NCBI GenBank assembly: GCA_964389305.1
Contig: CAYMEK010000006.1
Location: forward strand, 25,991 to 89,990
DNA: 64,000 nt
Reading direction: 5' to 3'
Origin: CAYMEK01 sp964389305
GTDB taxonomy: Bacteria; Spirochaetota; Spirochaetia; SZUA-6; DRHE01
Part shown: positions 35,526 to 44,674 of the stretch, piece by piece
Layout of the letters: the number at the start of each line of letters is the position of its first letter
Numbering within the stretch: the stretch's first letter is position 1
The notes under the pieces: generated by a model
The model's input: only the letters and a program-made list of their open reading frames with translations
Told to the model about the DNA's origin: nothing
Databases searched by the model: none
Position numbers and translations under genes: made by a program

Positions 35526-38495
35526 CTATCCGGGCAGCTTCTGCAGCCACCGGCTCTGAGGGTACTCCCGGCGTAGCTTCTCGAAGAGCTGGCCGGCCCG
35601 GTCCTTCTTTCCCTGCTCCCAATACACCCGGCCTGCGTTGTACAAGCCCTCTTCGGCCAATTCCACGTAATCCGGATAGAGAAAATAAACCTTCAAGTAT
35701 TCCTCGGCGGCTTCCAATTTCTTTCCCTGGGTCTCCAGAATGCGGGCGACGCCGAGCTGGGCCGCCGCGCCAGCCCGGTCCGTATTGGCCGCCGTAATCC
35801 CTATGAAGATATCGCGGGCCCGCTCCAGCTCTCCCCGGCTACGATAGTACTCGCCCACCAGAAAGTTTACCTCACCGGCGAGCGGTTCTTCTACACCCGC
35901 TGCCCTCAAGGCGCGCAGGATCTCCATGGCGTCTTCCCGGCAATCCGGAAACAGGTAGCGGGCGTACTCGAAGCGTACCCGGTTTTTCAACTCTACCGGC
36001 AGCGACCGGCTGCGCTCCGCCCGTCGGTAGAACTCCTCGAATACATCGCCCTGCTTTCCCGCGCTCCCGGCCAGACTCGCAAGAACAGTACGAATCTCCG
36101 CAATCGCTACCTCGGTTAGCCCGCCTGTCACGCTCCCTTGCCCCGGCGGATGGGACTCCAGGTAGCGAAGCAGATAGTCTAGAGCGGCCGCCGCCTCGCC
36201 GTTGCGTGCCGCACTTGCTCCTGCCCAGTATAAGGCCGAATCGGCAGCCGGGCTCTCAGGGTATCCCTCCGCCACCCTGAGGAATCCCTGCCGGGCCCGC
36301 TCGTACTCTCCGGACTGGAAATCCTCCTCGGCCAGCTTGAAAAAAGCCTCCGGAGCCAGGGCGCTGTGTGGATACTCCCGGGCCAGGACCTCGAAAGTGA
36401 CTACGGCCTTGTCCCTGTCTGCGATCTGCAAGTAGCTGCATCCTTTTTGATAAAGGATTTCCTGGCTCAAGCTTTCCCGATATTGAGGCGGCTGGCTCTC
36501 CGAGAGCCGGAGCGCCCGGTCGAAATATTCGATTCCCTCTGCATGGGTCCCGGACAGGGAGGCACAAAGTCCTGCCCGATAGTAGCTCTCCGCGGTCCTG
36601 TGTCCATCCGGATAGCGCTCGGCGAGCTTCAAAAAGGCCGCTTTTGCCTGGGGCAGCCGGTCGAGCCGGAAATGGCAGAGGCCTTGCCAGAACAGAGCTT
36701 CTTCCCCCTGCGCCGTTCCGTCGAGAAGAACGGCGGCCCGGGCAAAGCTGGCGGCGGCGGCCTCCAGGTGCTCGAGCTTGTAGTGAGTCCGACCCTGATA
36801 TAACCAGCTTTCCCCGGCCCAGGGCCTCTGGCTGCCGGAATTCGTATTGCGGGCGAACCAGCGCAGGGCCTGCTCGAAATCACCAGCATTGAAAGAGCCC
36901 ACCCCTGCCGCCAAAATCGCCCGGCCGGCCAGCTCCTCGGATGGATTATGCTCGAGTACGGACTCGAAGTACGGCAGGGCTCGTTTGTACTCTCCCCTTT
37001 CGCAATAGATGTACCCTATGCTGTACTCGCTCTCCGGGAGATAGGCCGATTCGCCGTGCTTCTCCACCAGGAGGAAGAAATCTTTCAGCGCCTCAGCGCT
37101 GTCACCATCCTGCAGCAAGGCGCTGGCCCGGCCGAACAGGTACTCGGCCCTATGAGCGGAGTAGGGATAACGGTTGATAAGCAGCGTGTAGCTCTGCACC
37201 GCCTGCCTGGACCTGCCGCTGTTCCGGTACAGGGAAGCCAGCAGGCGCAGCGCCTCCTCCCGCTGCCCCGAGGCCGGAAAGCGCCTGCCGAACTCCTCCA
37301 GGCGCTGGATAGCCTGCTCGCTCCGGCCGAGGTCCGCCAGAGCGACGCCAAGCCGCAACAGGCTGCTTTCGGCGACTCCCGCCTCGCCCTGCAGAGCGTT
37401 TTCCAGCGGTTCCAGGCAGGCTTCCAGCTTCCCGGCCAGGTAGGCGGACAATCCCAGGTTGTAGCTGATTCCCTGCCTGTCTTCCGGCCCTTCGGCCATC
37501 TCCAGAGCTCTCTGGTAGGCGCTGAAGGCCTGGTCGTAGCGCTGGAGGTCGAACAGCAGGTCCGCTTTCAGCCGGGACAGGGGGCTTCGGTAACGTCCGT
37601 CGGGAAAGCGCAGCTCCAGCTCCTCGCAGCTAGCGAGCGCCTCGGCGTGACGGCCCTGTTCGGCCATTATAGCTGCCAGGCGATACAAAGCGGTCTCCCG
37701 CTTCTCGAGGTCGGGCTCCCCGGACAGCACGGCATGGTAGCTTCGTTCGGCTTCGGCATACCGTCCCAGGAAATAGCTGCACTCTCCCGAAAAGAACACC
37801 GCCTCGGTGGCATACGGAGAAGCGGGGAACTCGACCAGGATACGGGTGAAAGAGGTCAGAGCCGAGGCGTAGTTGCCAAGCCTCAGCTCGACCGCTCCCC
37901 AGCGGTATAAAGCCTGGGGCCACAAGGATCTAGCCGAGGGGCTGGCAACGAGCCTGCTATAGCTTTCCCGCGCCGAGTAAAACTCCGAAAGATTTTCTTC
38001 GACCATTCCCTTGAGCAACAGGGAATGATCGAAGTAAGGCTGCTCCCCAGGATAGCTGTCTATCTGCTCCTCCAGACAGTCCAGAGCTTGCCGGTAGTCC
38101 TGAAGTTGAAAATAAGCACTACCTAACCAGTAGGATACCCGGCGGTTATTGGGCGAGCGGGGATACATGCGGGTGTAATTTTCCAGGGTGGCGAGGCAGC
38201 CGCGGAACTCGCCCAGGTAGAAATCCGAGACGGCGCTGAGATAATCGGCCTCATCGGCCAGAGTACTGTCTGGAAATTGTTCGACCAGCCGCCTGAAGTT
38301 CCTCCCGGCCATCACATACAGCCCGTCGTGGAAGGCCTTCTTGCCCGCTTCGAACAGATTCTCCGCACTCTGAGCCTGCACCTCCTGCGGGGTGATCAAC
38401 AGGAGCGGCAAGACAAGAAAAAACAGGGAGGCGAAGCTCCCTGTTTTTTTTACTTCGATTGTCGCCAATCTTTTATGCAATCCCGGCCCCGGCAC
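35526..38495 (-). CDS. Large exported TPR-repeat protein
   Basis: The 989-residue protein has a signal-like N-terminus (SLFFLVLPLLLITPQEVQAQ) followed by about two dozen tetratricopeptide-like repeats over the whole length (for example AEADYLS, YRQALDCLEEQIDSYPGEQP, ALPYFESVLEHNP). It is probably periplasmic and a binding platform, similar in style to YbgF or BamD-like proteins. The start is uncertain: GTG at 38495 directly follows the clpC stop, and in-frame TTG codons lie at 38480 and 38468. None has a convincing Shine-Dalgarno sequence. A terminator-like hairpin overlaps the signal-peptide codons. Confidence 0.82.
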   Translation of the reverse strand: MPGPGLHKRLATIEVKKTGSFASLFFLVLPLLLITPQEVQAQSAENLFEAGKKAFHDGLYVMAGRNFRRLVEQFPDSTLADEADYLSAVSDFYLGEFRGCLATLENYTRMYPRSPNNRRVSYWLGSAYFQLQDYRQALDCLEEQIDSYPGEQPYFDHSLLLKGMVEENLSEFYSARESYSRLVASPSARSLWPQALYRWGAVELRLGNYASALTSFTRILVEFPASPYATEAVFFSGECSYFLGRYAEAERSYHAVLSGEPDLEKRETALYRLAAIMAEQGRHAEALASCEELELRFPDGRYRSPLSRLKADLLFDLQRYDQAFSAYQRALEMAEGPEDRQGISYNLGLSAYLAGKLEACLEPLENALQGEAGVAESSLLRLGVALADLGRSEQAIQRLEEFGRRFPASGQREEALRLLASLYRNSGRSRQAVQSYTLLINRYPYSAHRAEYLFGRASALLQDGDSAEALKDFFLLVEKHGESAYLPESEYSIGYIYCERGEYKRALPYFESVLEHNPSEELAGRAILAAGVGSFNAGDFEQALRWFARNTNSGSQRPWAGESWLYQGRTHYKLEHLEAAAASFARAAVLLDGTAQGEEALFWQGLCHFRLDRLPQAKAAFLKLAERYPDGHRTAESYYRAGLCASLSGTHAEGIEYFDRALRLSESQPPQYRESLSQEILYQKGCSYLQIADRDKAVVTFEVLAREYPHSALAPEAFFKLAEEDFQSGEYERARQGFLRVAEGYPESPAADSALYWAGASAARNGEAAAALDYLLRYLESHPPGQGSVTGGLTEVAIAEIRTVLASLAGSAGKQGDVFEEFYRRAERSRSLPVELKNRVRFEYARYLFPDCREDAMEILRALRAAGVEEPLAGEVNFLVGEYYRSRGELERARDIFIGITAANTDRAGAAAQLGVARILETQGKKLEAAEEYLKVYFLYPDYVELAEEGLYNAGRVYWEQGKKDRAGQLFEKLRREYPQSRWLQKLPG
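38418..38451 (-). terminator. Terminator-like hairpin between clpC and the TPR gene, inside its signal-peptide codons
   Basis: AAAAAACAGGGAG (38418-38430) and CTCCCTGTTTTTT (38437-38449) form a 13-bp stem with a six-base loop. On the minus strand the stem is followed by a run of six T; on the plus strand by eight. It follows the clpC stop by 45 bases yet falls within codons 16-26 of the TPR gene. Confidence 0.7.
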
Positions 38496-41051
38496 TCAGC
38501 GTATGGCCAGTTCCTGGGTTACCTCCACAATGTCCTTACCTGCGGAACTCTTACCGGGCTTGTCCGGCAACTGCCCGGAGGTGCCTGTTTTTTTCGAGCC
38601 CTTGCGGTCTCGCTTGGTGCGGAAGGTTATTTTGCCCTCTTTCAGATCTACTACAATGGTGCTGCCCTGCTTGAACCGACCCTTGAGCATATCTACGGAA
38701 AGCGGATCCTCCACCAGCTTCTGCAGGGTCCTGCGCAGCGGCCTGGCGCCGTACTTCTCGTCGTAACCCTCTTCGATAAGATACTCCCGAGCCGGCTTGG
38801 TTATTTCCAGGGTGATGTTTTGTTCGGTTAGCTGCTTCTGTATCTCCTGGACCATGAGCTCGAGGATCTCCCGCAACTGCTCGCGGCTCAGGCTGTGAAA
38901 TACCACCGTTTCGTCCACCCGATTTATAAACTCCGGATTGAACAGGCGCTTCATCTCGCTGAGCGCGCTGGTACGTATCTCTTCATAGCGCATCGTGCCC
39001 TCTTCCACGTGAAAACCCAGCGAGGTATCTTTGCTGATCTCGCGGGCCCCGGCGTTGGAGGTCATGATAAGCACCGTGTTGCGGAAGCTTACCGTGTGTC
39101 CCAGGTTGTCTTGAAGCTGCCCTTCCTCGAGCACCTGGAGCAGAAGATTGAAGACATCCGGATGAGCCTTCTCTATCTCGTCGAGCAGGATGACGCTGTA
39201 CGGGCGCCTGCGGATCTTCTCGGTAAGCAGGCCTCCCTCTTCGTAGCCGATGTAGCCGGGGGGGGCTCCCACCAGACGGGAAACATTGTGCTTCTCCATG
39301 AAATCGGACATGTCTATGCGTACCAGAGCGTCTTCATTGCCGAACAGGAAAGCGGCCAGAGTCTTGGCCAGCAGGGTCTTGCCCACCCCAGTAGGACCGA
39401 GAAAGATGAACGACCCCAGGGGCCGACGGGGCGAGCTCAATCCCGTACGGGAACGGCGGATCGCCGCGGCGATCGAGTTGATGGCCACGTCCTGGCCGAT
39501 TACCCGCTTGTGCAGCTCCTCTTCGATCTTGAGCAGCTTCTCCGACTCGCTTTGGGCTATCCGGTTCAAAGGGATTCCGGTGATGTCGGAAACCACAGTC
39601 TGGATATCCTCGATATCCACCAGGTTCTCTTCGACCCGCAGGTTGGCTTCCCAGTCCTGCTTGATAGAGTCCATCTTGTTGCGTAACGTTTTCACCTGGT
39701 CCCTGATAGCTGCGGCGCGCTCGTAGTTCTGCTGGGCAACGAGGTTGCTCTTCTCCGTACTCAGGGTCTCTATCCGTGTCTCGATCTCGGCCAGCTCCTT
39801 CGGACGTACACTAGTATCGATCTTTTTTCGGCTGCCCGCCTCGTCTATCAGATCGATCGCCTTGTCCGGCAGGAAACGATCGGTGATGTATCGATGAGAC
39901 AACGCCGCTGAGGCCTCGAGCGCTTCGTAGGTATAGGTTACGTGGTGGAACTTCCCGTAGTACTCTCTCAAACCCTTGAGGATCTTTACGGTCTCCTCCA
40001 CGTTCGGCTCCCGTACATAGATCGGTTGGAAGCGGCGCTCCAGGGCGGCGTCCTTCTCCACATACTTGCGATATTCGTTAAGGGTGGTGGCGCCGATACA
40101 CTGCAGCTCTCCCCTGGACAGGGCGGGCTTCAGCATATTCGAGGCATCGATTGCACCTTCGGCTCCACCGGCGCCGATCAGGGTGTGCAGCTCGTCGATG
40201 AACAAGATCACGTTGCTGGCCGCTAATATTTCTTTCATCACCCGCTTCAATCGCTCTTCGAACTCACCCCTATACTTGGTTCCTGCTACCAGCGAGGCCA
40301 GATCCAGGGTCAAGACCCGGCGGCCGGCCAGCGCCTCCGGCACGTCGCCGCCTACGATCCTCTGCGCCAGTCCCTCGACAATCGCCGTCTTGCCTACACC
40401 AGGCTCACCGATCAGTACGGGGTTATTCTTGGTCCGCCTGGCCAGTATCTGGATCACCCTTTGGATCTCCCGCAGCCGGCCGATAACAGGATCCAGCTTG
40501 TCCTCTCGGGCCAGCTTGGTCAGATCGCGGCTGAACTCGTCTAGAGTCGGCGTGGCTTTTCGGGTAATCGGCTGGGTCTTCTTTTTTTGCTGCATCTGCT
40601 GGCTCAGGTCTCCCAAGCCGTTTATCTGGATGATTATCTCCCGCAACTTGTTGACCGTGATGCTGTGACGGTTGAGATAACGGGAGGTGACGCTGGATTC
40701 CTCCTGGGCTGAGGCCAGAAGCAGGTGCTCGGTCCCGATGTATTCGTGACCCATGTTGCGGGCCTCGGCCGCGGAGTCTTCAAGGATCTTTTTTCCCCTC
40801 TTGGAAGGGGGAACATCGCCCAGGATCAATCCTCCCTTGCCCATGGGCAGGGACCGTTCTATTTCCAGCTGCATCTCGCCGAGATCCACTTTGGCTTTCT
40901 GCAGCGCTTTTACCGCCACTCCCTCGCCGTCTTTAAGCAGTGCGATCACGATATGCTCCGGCAGGAGCTGATCGGAATGGAAGCGCTTGGCTTCTTCCTG
41001 GGCCAAAACTGTAAGTATCTTCTGTGCACGTTGGGTTAAACCCTTAAACAT
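38496..41051 (-). CDS. clpC: ClpC ATPase
   Basis: The 851-residue Hsp100 protein has an N-terminal repeat domain, AAA1 with Walker A GEPGVGKT (215-222), a central coiled domain with a UVR-type segment (NYERAAAIRDQVKTLRNKM), and AAA2 with Walker A GPTGVGKT. The tail after residue 800 is lysine-rich. ClpC unfolds substrates for ClpP, selecting proteins marked by McsB arginine phosphorylation. It overlaps mcsB by eight bases. No CtsR repressor gene is adjacent, unlike in Firmicutes. Confidence 0.95.
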   Translation of the reverse strand: MFKGLTQRAQKILTVLAQEEAKRFHSDQLLPEHIVIALLKDGEGVAVKALQKAKVDLGEMQLEIERSLPMGKGGLILGDVPPSKRGKKILEDSAAEARNMGHEYIGTEHLLLASAQEESSVTSRYLNRHSITVNKLREIIIQINGLGDLSQQMQQKKKTQPITRKATPTLDEFSRDLTKLAREDKLDPVIGRLREIQRVIQILARRTKNNPVLIGEPGVGKTAIVEGLAQRIVGGDVPEALAGRRVLTLDLASLVAGTKYRGEFEERLKRVMKEILAASNVILFIDELHTLIGAGGAEGAIDASNMLKPALSRGELQCIGATTLNEYRKYVEKDAALERRFQPIYVREPNVEETVKILKGLREYYGKFHHVTYTYEALEASAALSHRYITDRFLPDKAIDLIDEAGSRKKIDTSVRPKELAEIETRIETLSTEKSNLVAQQNYERAAAIRDQVKTLRNKMDSIKQDWEANLRVEENLVDIEDIQTVVSDITGIPLNRIAQSESEKLLKIEEELHKRVIGQDVAINSIAAAIRRSRTGLSSPRRPLGSFIFLGPTGVGKTLLAKTLAAFLFGNEDALVRIDMSDFMEKHNVSRLVGAPPGYIGYEEGGLLTEKIRRRPYSVILLDEIEKAHPDVFNLLLQVLEEGQLQDNLGHTVSFRNTVLIMTSNAGAREISKDTSLGFHVEEGTMRYEEIRTSALSEMKRLFNPEFINRVDETVVFHSLSREQLREILELMVQEIQKQLTEQNITLEITKPAREYLIEEGYDEKYGARPLRRTLQKLVEDPLSVDMLKGRFKQGSTIVVDLKEGKITFRTKRDRKGSKKTGTSGQLPDKPGKSSAGKDIVEVTQELAIR

Positions 41052-42105
41052 TGCTTGCCTCCCGGCTATGACCCTCCAGGGCCTGCCGTATTAGTTTTGC
41101 CCGTGTATAATCTACTAATTTATTATCTGTTTCGTCATCCATCTGGTCGAGCATTTTTTGAATGTGGGCCTTCTGGGCCAGGATCATCAGAGCTGTCACC
41201 TCCTCGCTGGCCGGCTCCTCCAGCATCCCCACGCTGATTCCCAACCGCACCGTTGCCAGCAAGGTAATTGCCTCCTTGGAGGAGATCAGGCGGCAGTTTT
41301 TCAGGATCCCGTAAGCCCGGTAAACCTGGTCCTCTAGCTCCAGCCGCCTGCTCTTGAGCATTTCCTCCCGGGCTTTTCTCTCGTATTTCACCAGCTCGGA
41401 AGCAGCCTTTCCCACCCAACCGAGTATATCCTTCTCCCGATAGCCTAGAGACAGGGGGTTTGAAATCTGGTACATGTCACCAAGGGAGTTGTCCCCGTCG
41501 CCCCAGTATCCCTTGACCACCAGATCGATCTGGCTGATCCGCTTCAACGCCCAACCTATGGTTCCGTCCAATACCAGCGCTGGTAGGTGCAGCATCACCG
41601 AAGCTCGCAGGCCGGTCCCGACATTTTCGAGGCTGGAACACAAATAGCCCCACTCCATCGAAGCAGCGTAGTGGAGGTTATCTTCCAGACAATCGTCCAG
41701 CTCATCCGCCCGCCGGAATACATCCTCCAGGCAGAGCCCGGTCTTAATGCAGGCCAATCTGAGGTGATCCTCCTCGTTCACCATGGCGCTCAGGATTCCT
41801 TTTCGCTCCAGAAGTACGAGCTTGTTCGGAGAGGCGCAAAAGTCCTGTGAGATGGTATTTCTCTCCATCAGGATTTTCCGCTCCAGAGGGGCCAGGCTGT
41901 CCAGGTAGACCGCCTGGAAATCGTCGGGAAGCTGGGCGAAGGCGGCAACGACCTGCTGCTGTACCTGTTCCTCCTGCTCCTTGCTCAAGGCCGGTGGAAA
42001 GGGAATACCGAGCAAGTTGCGGGCCAGCCGCACCCGGCTGGATACGGCGACGTCGTCCTCGGCACCGGGGAAGTTGAACCAGCCCTCCAGATCCTGCATC
42101 TGCAT
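41044..42105 (-). CDS. mcsB: Protein arginine kinase McsB (divergent active site)
   Basis: The 353-residue protein has a guanido-kinase core: SSRVRLARN (22-30), NEEDH (110-114), NVGTGLRASVMLHLPAL (161-177) and QISN (213-216). The start is the ATG at 42105 that overlaps the mcsA stop (TGATG) and has a GGAGG upstream; the frame runs further upstream only inside mcsA. Compared with usual McsB, TSCPTN reads CSSLEN (156-161), so the catalytic-site cysteine is replaced by serine and one appears two residues earlier. RGxYGEGSEA reads KGYWGDGDNS. McsB phosphorylates arginines to mark proteins for ClpCP. Confidence 0.88.
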   Translation of the reverse strand: MQMQDLEGWFNFPGAEDDVAVSSRVRLARNLLGIPFPPALSKEQEEQVQQQVVAAFAQLPDDFQAVYLDSLAPLERKILMERNTISQDFCASPNKLVLLERKGILSAMVNEEDHLRLACIKTGLCLEDVFRRADELDDCLEDNLHYAASMEWGYLCSSLENVGTGLRASVMLHLPALVLDGTIGWALKRISQIDLVVKGYWGDGDNSLGDMYQISNPLSLGYREKDILGWVGKAASELVKYERKAREEMLKSRRLELEDQVYRAYGILKNCRLISSKEAITLLATVRLGISVGMLEEPASEEVTALMILAQKAHIQKMLDQMDDETDNKLVDYTRAKLIRQALEGHSREASNV

Positions 42106-42629
42106 CAGCACCCCTCCGCAGGTTTCTCCAGCTCGCGAATCCGGTCGCGGATCCGGGCCGCTTTTTCGTAGTCCTCCCTCTTCAAGGCTTCCTTCAAACC
42201 TTCCTTCAATTTTACCACATCCACCAGGTACTTCTTGTATGTCCGGAGCCTTCTGGGCAGCTTTCCACGGTGGTTCGTACCGTGAGCTCCCATTTTTTCC
42301 AGCATGCCCCGCATCTCGCGACCGAAAACACCGTAGCATTCGGCGCAGCCCACCTTGCCCCGCTTGCGGATAGATTCCCACTTCGACCCGCAGCCGGGAC
42401 ACACCTTCTCAGCGGCACCCTTGAGATCTCGTACATCCACCAATCCGTTGAGCAGGCTGGAAATCGATATCTCGATTCTCTGCTCCTTGCCGCCGCCTGC
42501 CGAACCTGCCCCTACGATCCCCCGCTCCACGGCGCATTCCTCGCACAGGTGCAGATCGATGCGTTCCTTGCCGGCAACCTGCTGGATGTGGATCACCGCT
42601 TTACGCGCACCGCAAATCTCGCACTTCAT
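42105..42629 (-). CDS. mcsA: McsA-like zinc-finger activator of McsB
   Basis: The 174-residue protein has two CxxC pairs at the N-terminus (CEIC, CEEC) and another two in the middle (CPGC, CAEC), plus a C-terminal UVR motif (LKREDYEKAARIRDRIRELE). This is the full McsA architecture. McsA binds and activates McsB and also contacts ClpC. It is first in the mcsA-mcsB-clpC module and starts 45 bases after the second Lol permease gene. Confidence 0.92.
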   Translation of the reverse strand: MKCEICGARKAVIHIQQVAGKERIDLHLCEECAVERGIVGAGSAGGGKEQRIEISISSLLNGLVDVRDLKGAAEKVCPGCGSKWESIRKRGKVGCAECYGVFGREMRGMLEKMGAHGTNHRGKLPRRLRTYKKYLVDVVKLKEGLKEALKREDYEKAARIRDRIRELEKPAEGC

Positions 42630-42674
42630 GTTTCAGTCACTCTCTGCTCAATAATAAACAATATCGCAAAAAAA

Positions 42675-43988
42675 TCAAATCTTTCTCAAAACGTCGATGG
42701 GCTTGATTCTGGCCGCCGAACGAGCCGGGAAGAAGGCAGCCAGAGTCGCGAGCAGCAGTGTCAGGCCGGCCACAACGGAGATCTCCGCCGCCTCGATCCG
42801 GATAGGGATTTCCTCGAGATAGAACTCGGCGTTGAATACCCGAACACTGGCGCCGCTGCCCACCCAGCCCAACGGTGCGGCCAGAACACGATATCCGTTT
42901 ACGATCAGGTTCACCACGACCTCCAGGCCCCGGAGGATACCATTGATGTTGACCGCCAGCATCAGCCCCAGTCCCAGCCCCAACAGGACCCCGCCGATCC
43001 CGGTCAGGAGTCCGGTGAACAGGAAAGCCAGGCCTACGTCCCGAGGATGCGCACCGATCGCCTTGAGGATGCCGATTTCCCCCGTTTTTTCCAGCACAAT
43101 CATTACCAGCGCGGAGGAGATGTTGATCGTGGCCACAACCACGATCAAGGCCATGATAAACAGCAACAGCACCCTGGTGGTCTGAAATGACTTGTAGTTG
43201 GCTTTCTCCAGCTCGAACCAGCTGGAAACCCTGGCATCGGCGGGCAGATCGGCCTGGAGACGCCGGGCCTGCTGCGCGATTGCGGCGAAGGGATCCTTGA
43301 CCTTGATCCCTAGAAACTGCGTGGAGCTGTCTTCGGGAAGAACCCGGATGCCCGTTCGCAGGGGCATGTATATCCACAGCTTGTCCAGCTCCTGATAACC
43401 GGTGGAGAAGATGCCGGTCACCCTGAGGGTTGTGATCCTAGGCAGGCTGCGGCCCGCAACCGAGACGCCGGTGAGCAGCTTCACCTGCTCGCCGAGCGCC
43501 ACGTCGAGCTTCCGGGCAACCTCCCGGCCTATAACGACCATGTCGCGTTCGGAAAGGTTGAACGAACCCTGGGTCAAGGAGAAGTAGCGGCGGAATCCGG
43601 CGTCGGCGTCGTACAATGTAGGGGGTACGGCCCGCACTGTCACAGCCGTCCTTCCACCGGAGGTGTACAGCATGCCCATTCCTTGCCGTTCGATGATGAC
43701 CTCCTGTACTCCTTCCCTGCCCCGCAGTCTTTCGGCCAGGTTCAAGAAGCGTTCCTGGCTCGTTCCCGCAGCCAGGCTGACCTGAAGATGGTAGGTTCCC
43801 ACCTCCAGATACCTGCGAGTGATCCCTTCGATCATCCCGTCGGCGACCTCCAGTACTACGACCAGGGGAATCAGGCTCAGGGCTATTCCAAGAATCGAGC
43901 CGAGCAGGTGGGGGGAGATCCTCCCGCCTCTGCCTACGAAGTTGCGCAGACCCAGGTAGAAGGGAAACCGGCCTTTCGAGCCGCTCAT
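42675..43988 (-). CDS. LolC/LolE-like lipoprotein-release permease (second)
   Basis: The 437-residue protein has a transmembrane helix near the N-terminus (about 25-45), a periplasmic MacB-PCD-like domain of about 220 residues, and three more helices in an FtsX domain (GEIGILKAIGAHPRDVGLAFL is the typical coupling loop). It pairs with the other permease and LolD to extract outer-membrane lipoproteins. Its ATG overlaps the lolD stop. Confidence 0.9.
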   Translation of the reverse strand: MSGSKGRFPFYLGLRNFVGRGGRISPHLLGSILGIALSLIPLVVVLEVADGMIEGITRRYLEVGTYHLQVSLAAGTSQERFLNLAERLRGREGVQEVIIERQGMGMLYTSGGRTAVTVRAVPPTLYDADAGFRRYFSLTQGSFNLSERDMVVIGREVARKLDVALGEQVKLLTGVSVAGRSLPRITTLRVTGIFSTGYQELDKLWIYMPLRTGIRVLPEDSSTQFLGIKVKDPFAAIAQQARRLQADLPADARVSSWFELEKANYKSFQTTRVLLLFIMALIVVVATINISSALVMIVLEKTGEIGILKAIGAHPRDVGLAFLFTGLLTGIGGVLLGLGLGLMLAVNINGILRGLEVVVNLIVNGYRVLAAPLGWVGSGASVRVFNAEFYLEEIPIRIEAAEISVVAGLTLLLATLAAFFPARSAARIKPIDVLRKI

Positions 43989-44674
43989 AACCTCTTCAAC
44001 CTATGATGTTCGAGCAGGTAGTGCTGGTCTCCGGCCAGGGCCAACTCCGCCGCATGAGTCACCAGAATCATCGTTTTTCCGAAGGCCCGTACCAACTCGA
44101 AAAGCAATTCCCTTATTGCCCTGGAGTTTCTCTCGTCAAGATTGCCTGTCGGTTCGTCGGCGAGGATCAGCTCGGGATCGTTCATGAGGGCGCGAGCTAC
44201 GGTCACTCGCTGGCGCTCTCCGCCGGAAAGCTGTACCGGGTAGTGCTCCAGTCGCTGCTCCAGACCCACCCGGCTGAGCAACTCCCGCGCCCGCCTGCGC
44301 GCTGCGGCCCCGGGGCGCCCGGCAATCAGGGCCGGTACGAACACGTTTTCCAGGGCGGTGAGATCCTTGAGCAGATAGTGGAACTGGAAGATAAAACCGA
44401 GGCGGCGACTGCGAAATTCGATCAACTCTTCTTCGGCCTTGCCGGTCATCTCCTCGCCGCGGAACAAAATCCGTCCCTCACTGGCCGCTTCCAGGGCGCC
44501 GATCAGGTTGAGTAGAGTAGTCTTGCCGGAACCGCTCTCTCCGGATATCACCACGATGGAGCCCTCCCTTACCGCAAAGCTCACCTCTTCGAATACGGTC
44601 AGCTCTTCCTGGCCGCTTCGAAATACCTTCTTCAATCCACTGACTTCCAGGAGACCGGCCTCCTGCTCACTCAT
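43985..44674 (-). CDS. lolD: Lipoprotein-releasing ABC ATPase LolD
   Basis: The 229-residue subunit has Walker A GESGSGKT (45-52), signature LSGGERQRV, Walker B ILADEPTGNLD and H-loop VTH. The chosen start is ATG 44674 (MSEQEAG), overlapping the upstream permease by eight bases; a longer frame is inside that gene. The position between two FtsX-type permeases is the classical LolCDE arrangement. Confidence 0.93.
   Translation of the reverse strand: MSEQEAGLLEVSGLKKVFRSGQEELTVFEEVSFAVREGSIVVISGESGSGKTTLLNLIGALEAASEGRILFRGEEMTGKAEEELIEFRSRRLGFIFQFHYLLKDLTALENVFVPALIAGRPGAAARRRARELLSRVGLEQRLEHYPVQLSGGERQRVTVARALMNDPELILADEPTGNLDERNSRAIRELLFELVRAFGKTMILVTHAAELALAGDQHYLLEHHRLKRL

Noticed and set aside
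42106..42402. N-terminal extension of mcsB
   Set aside because: It lies in mcsA coding sequence and precedes the standard McsB N-terminus; the ATG at 42105 overlaps the mcsA stop.
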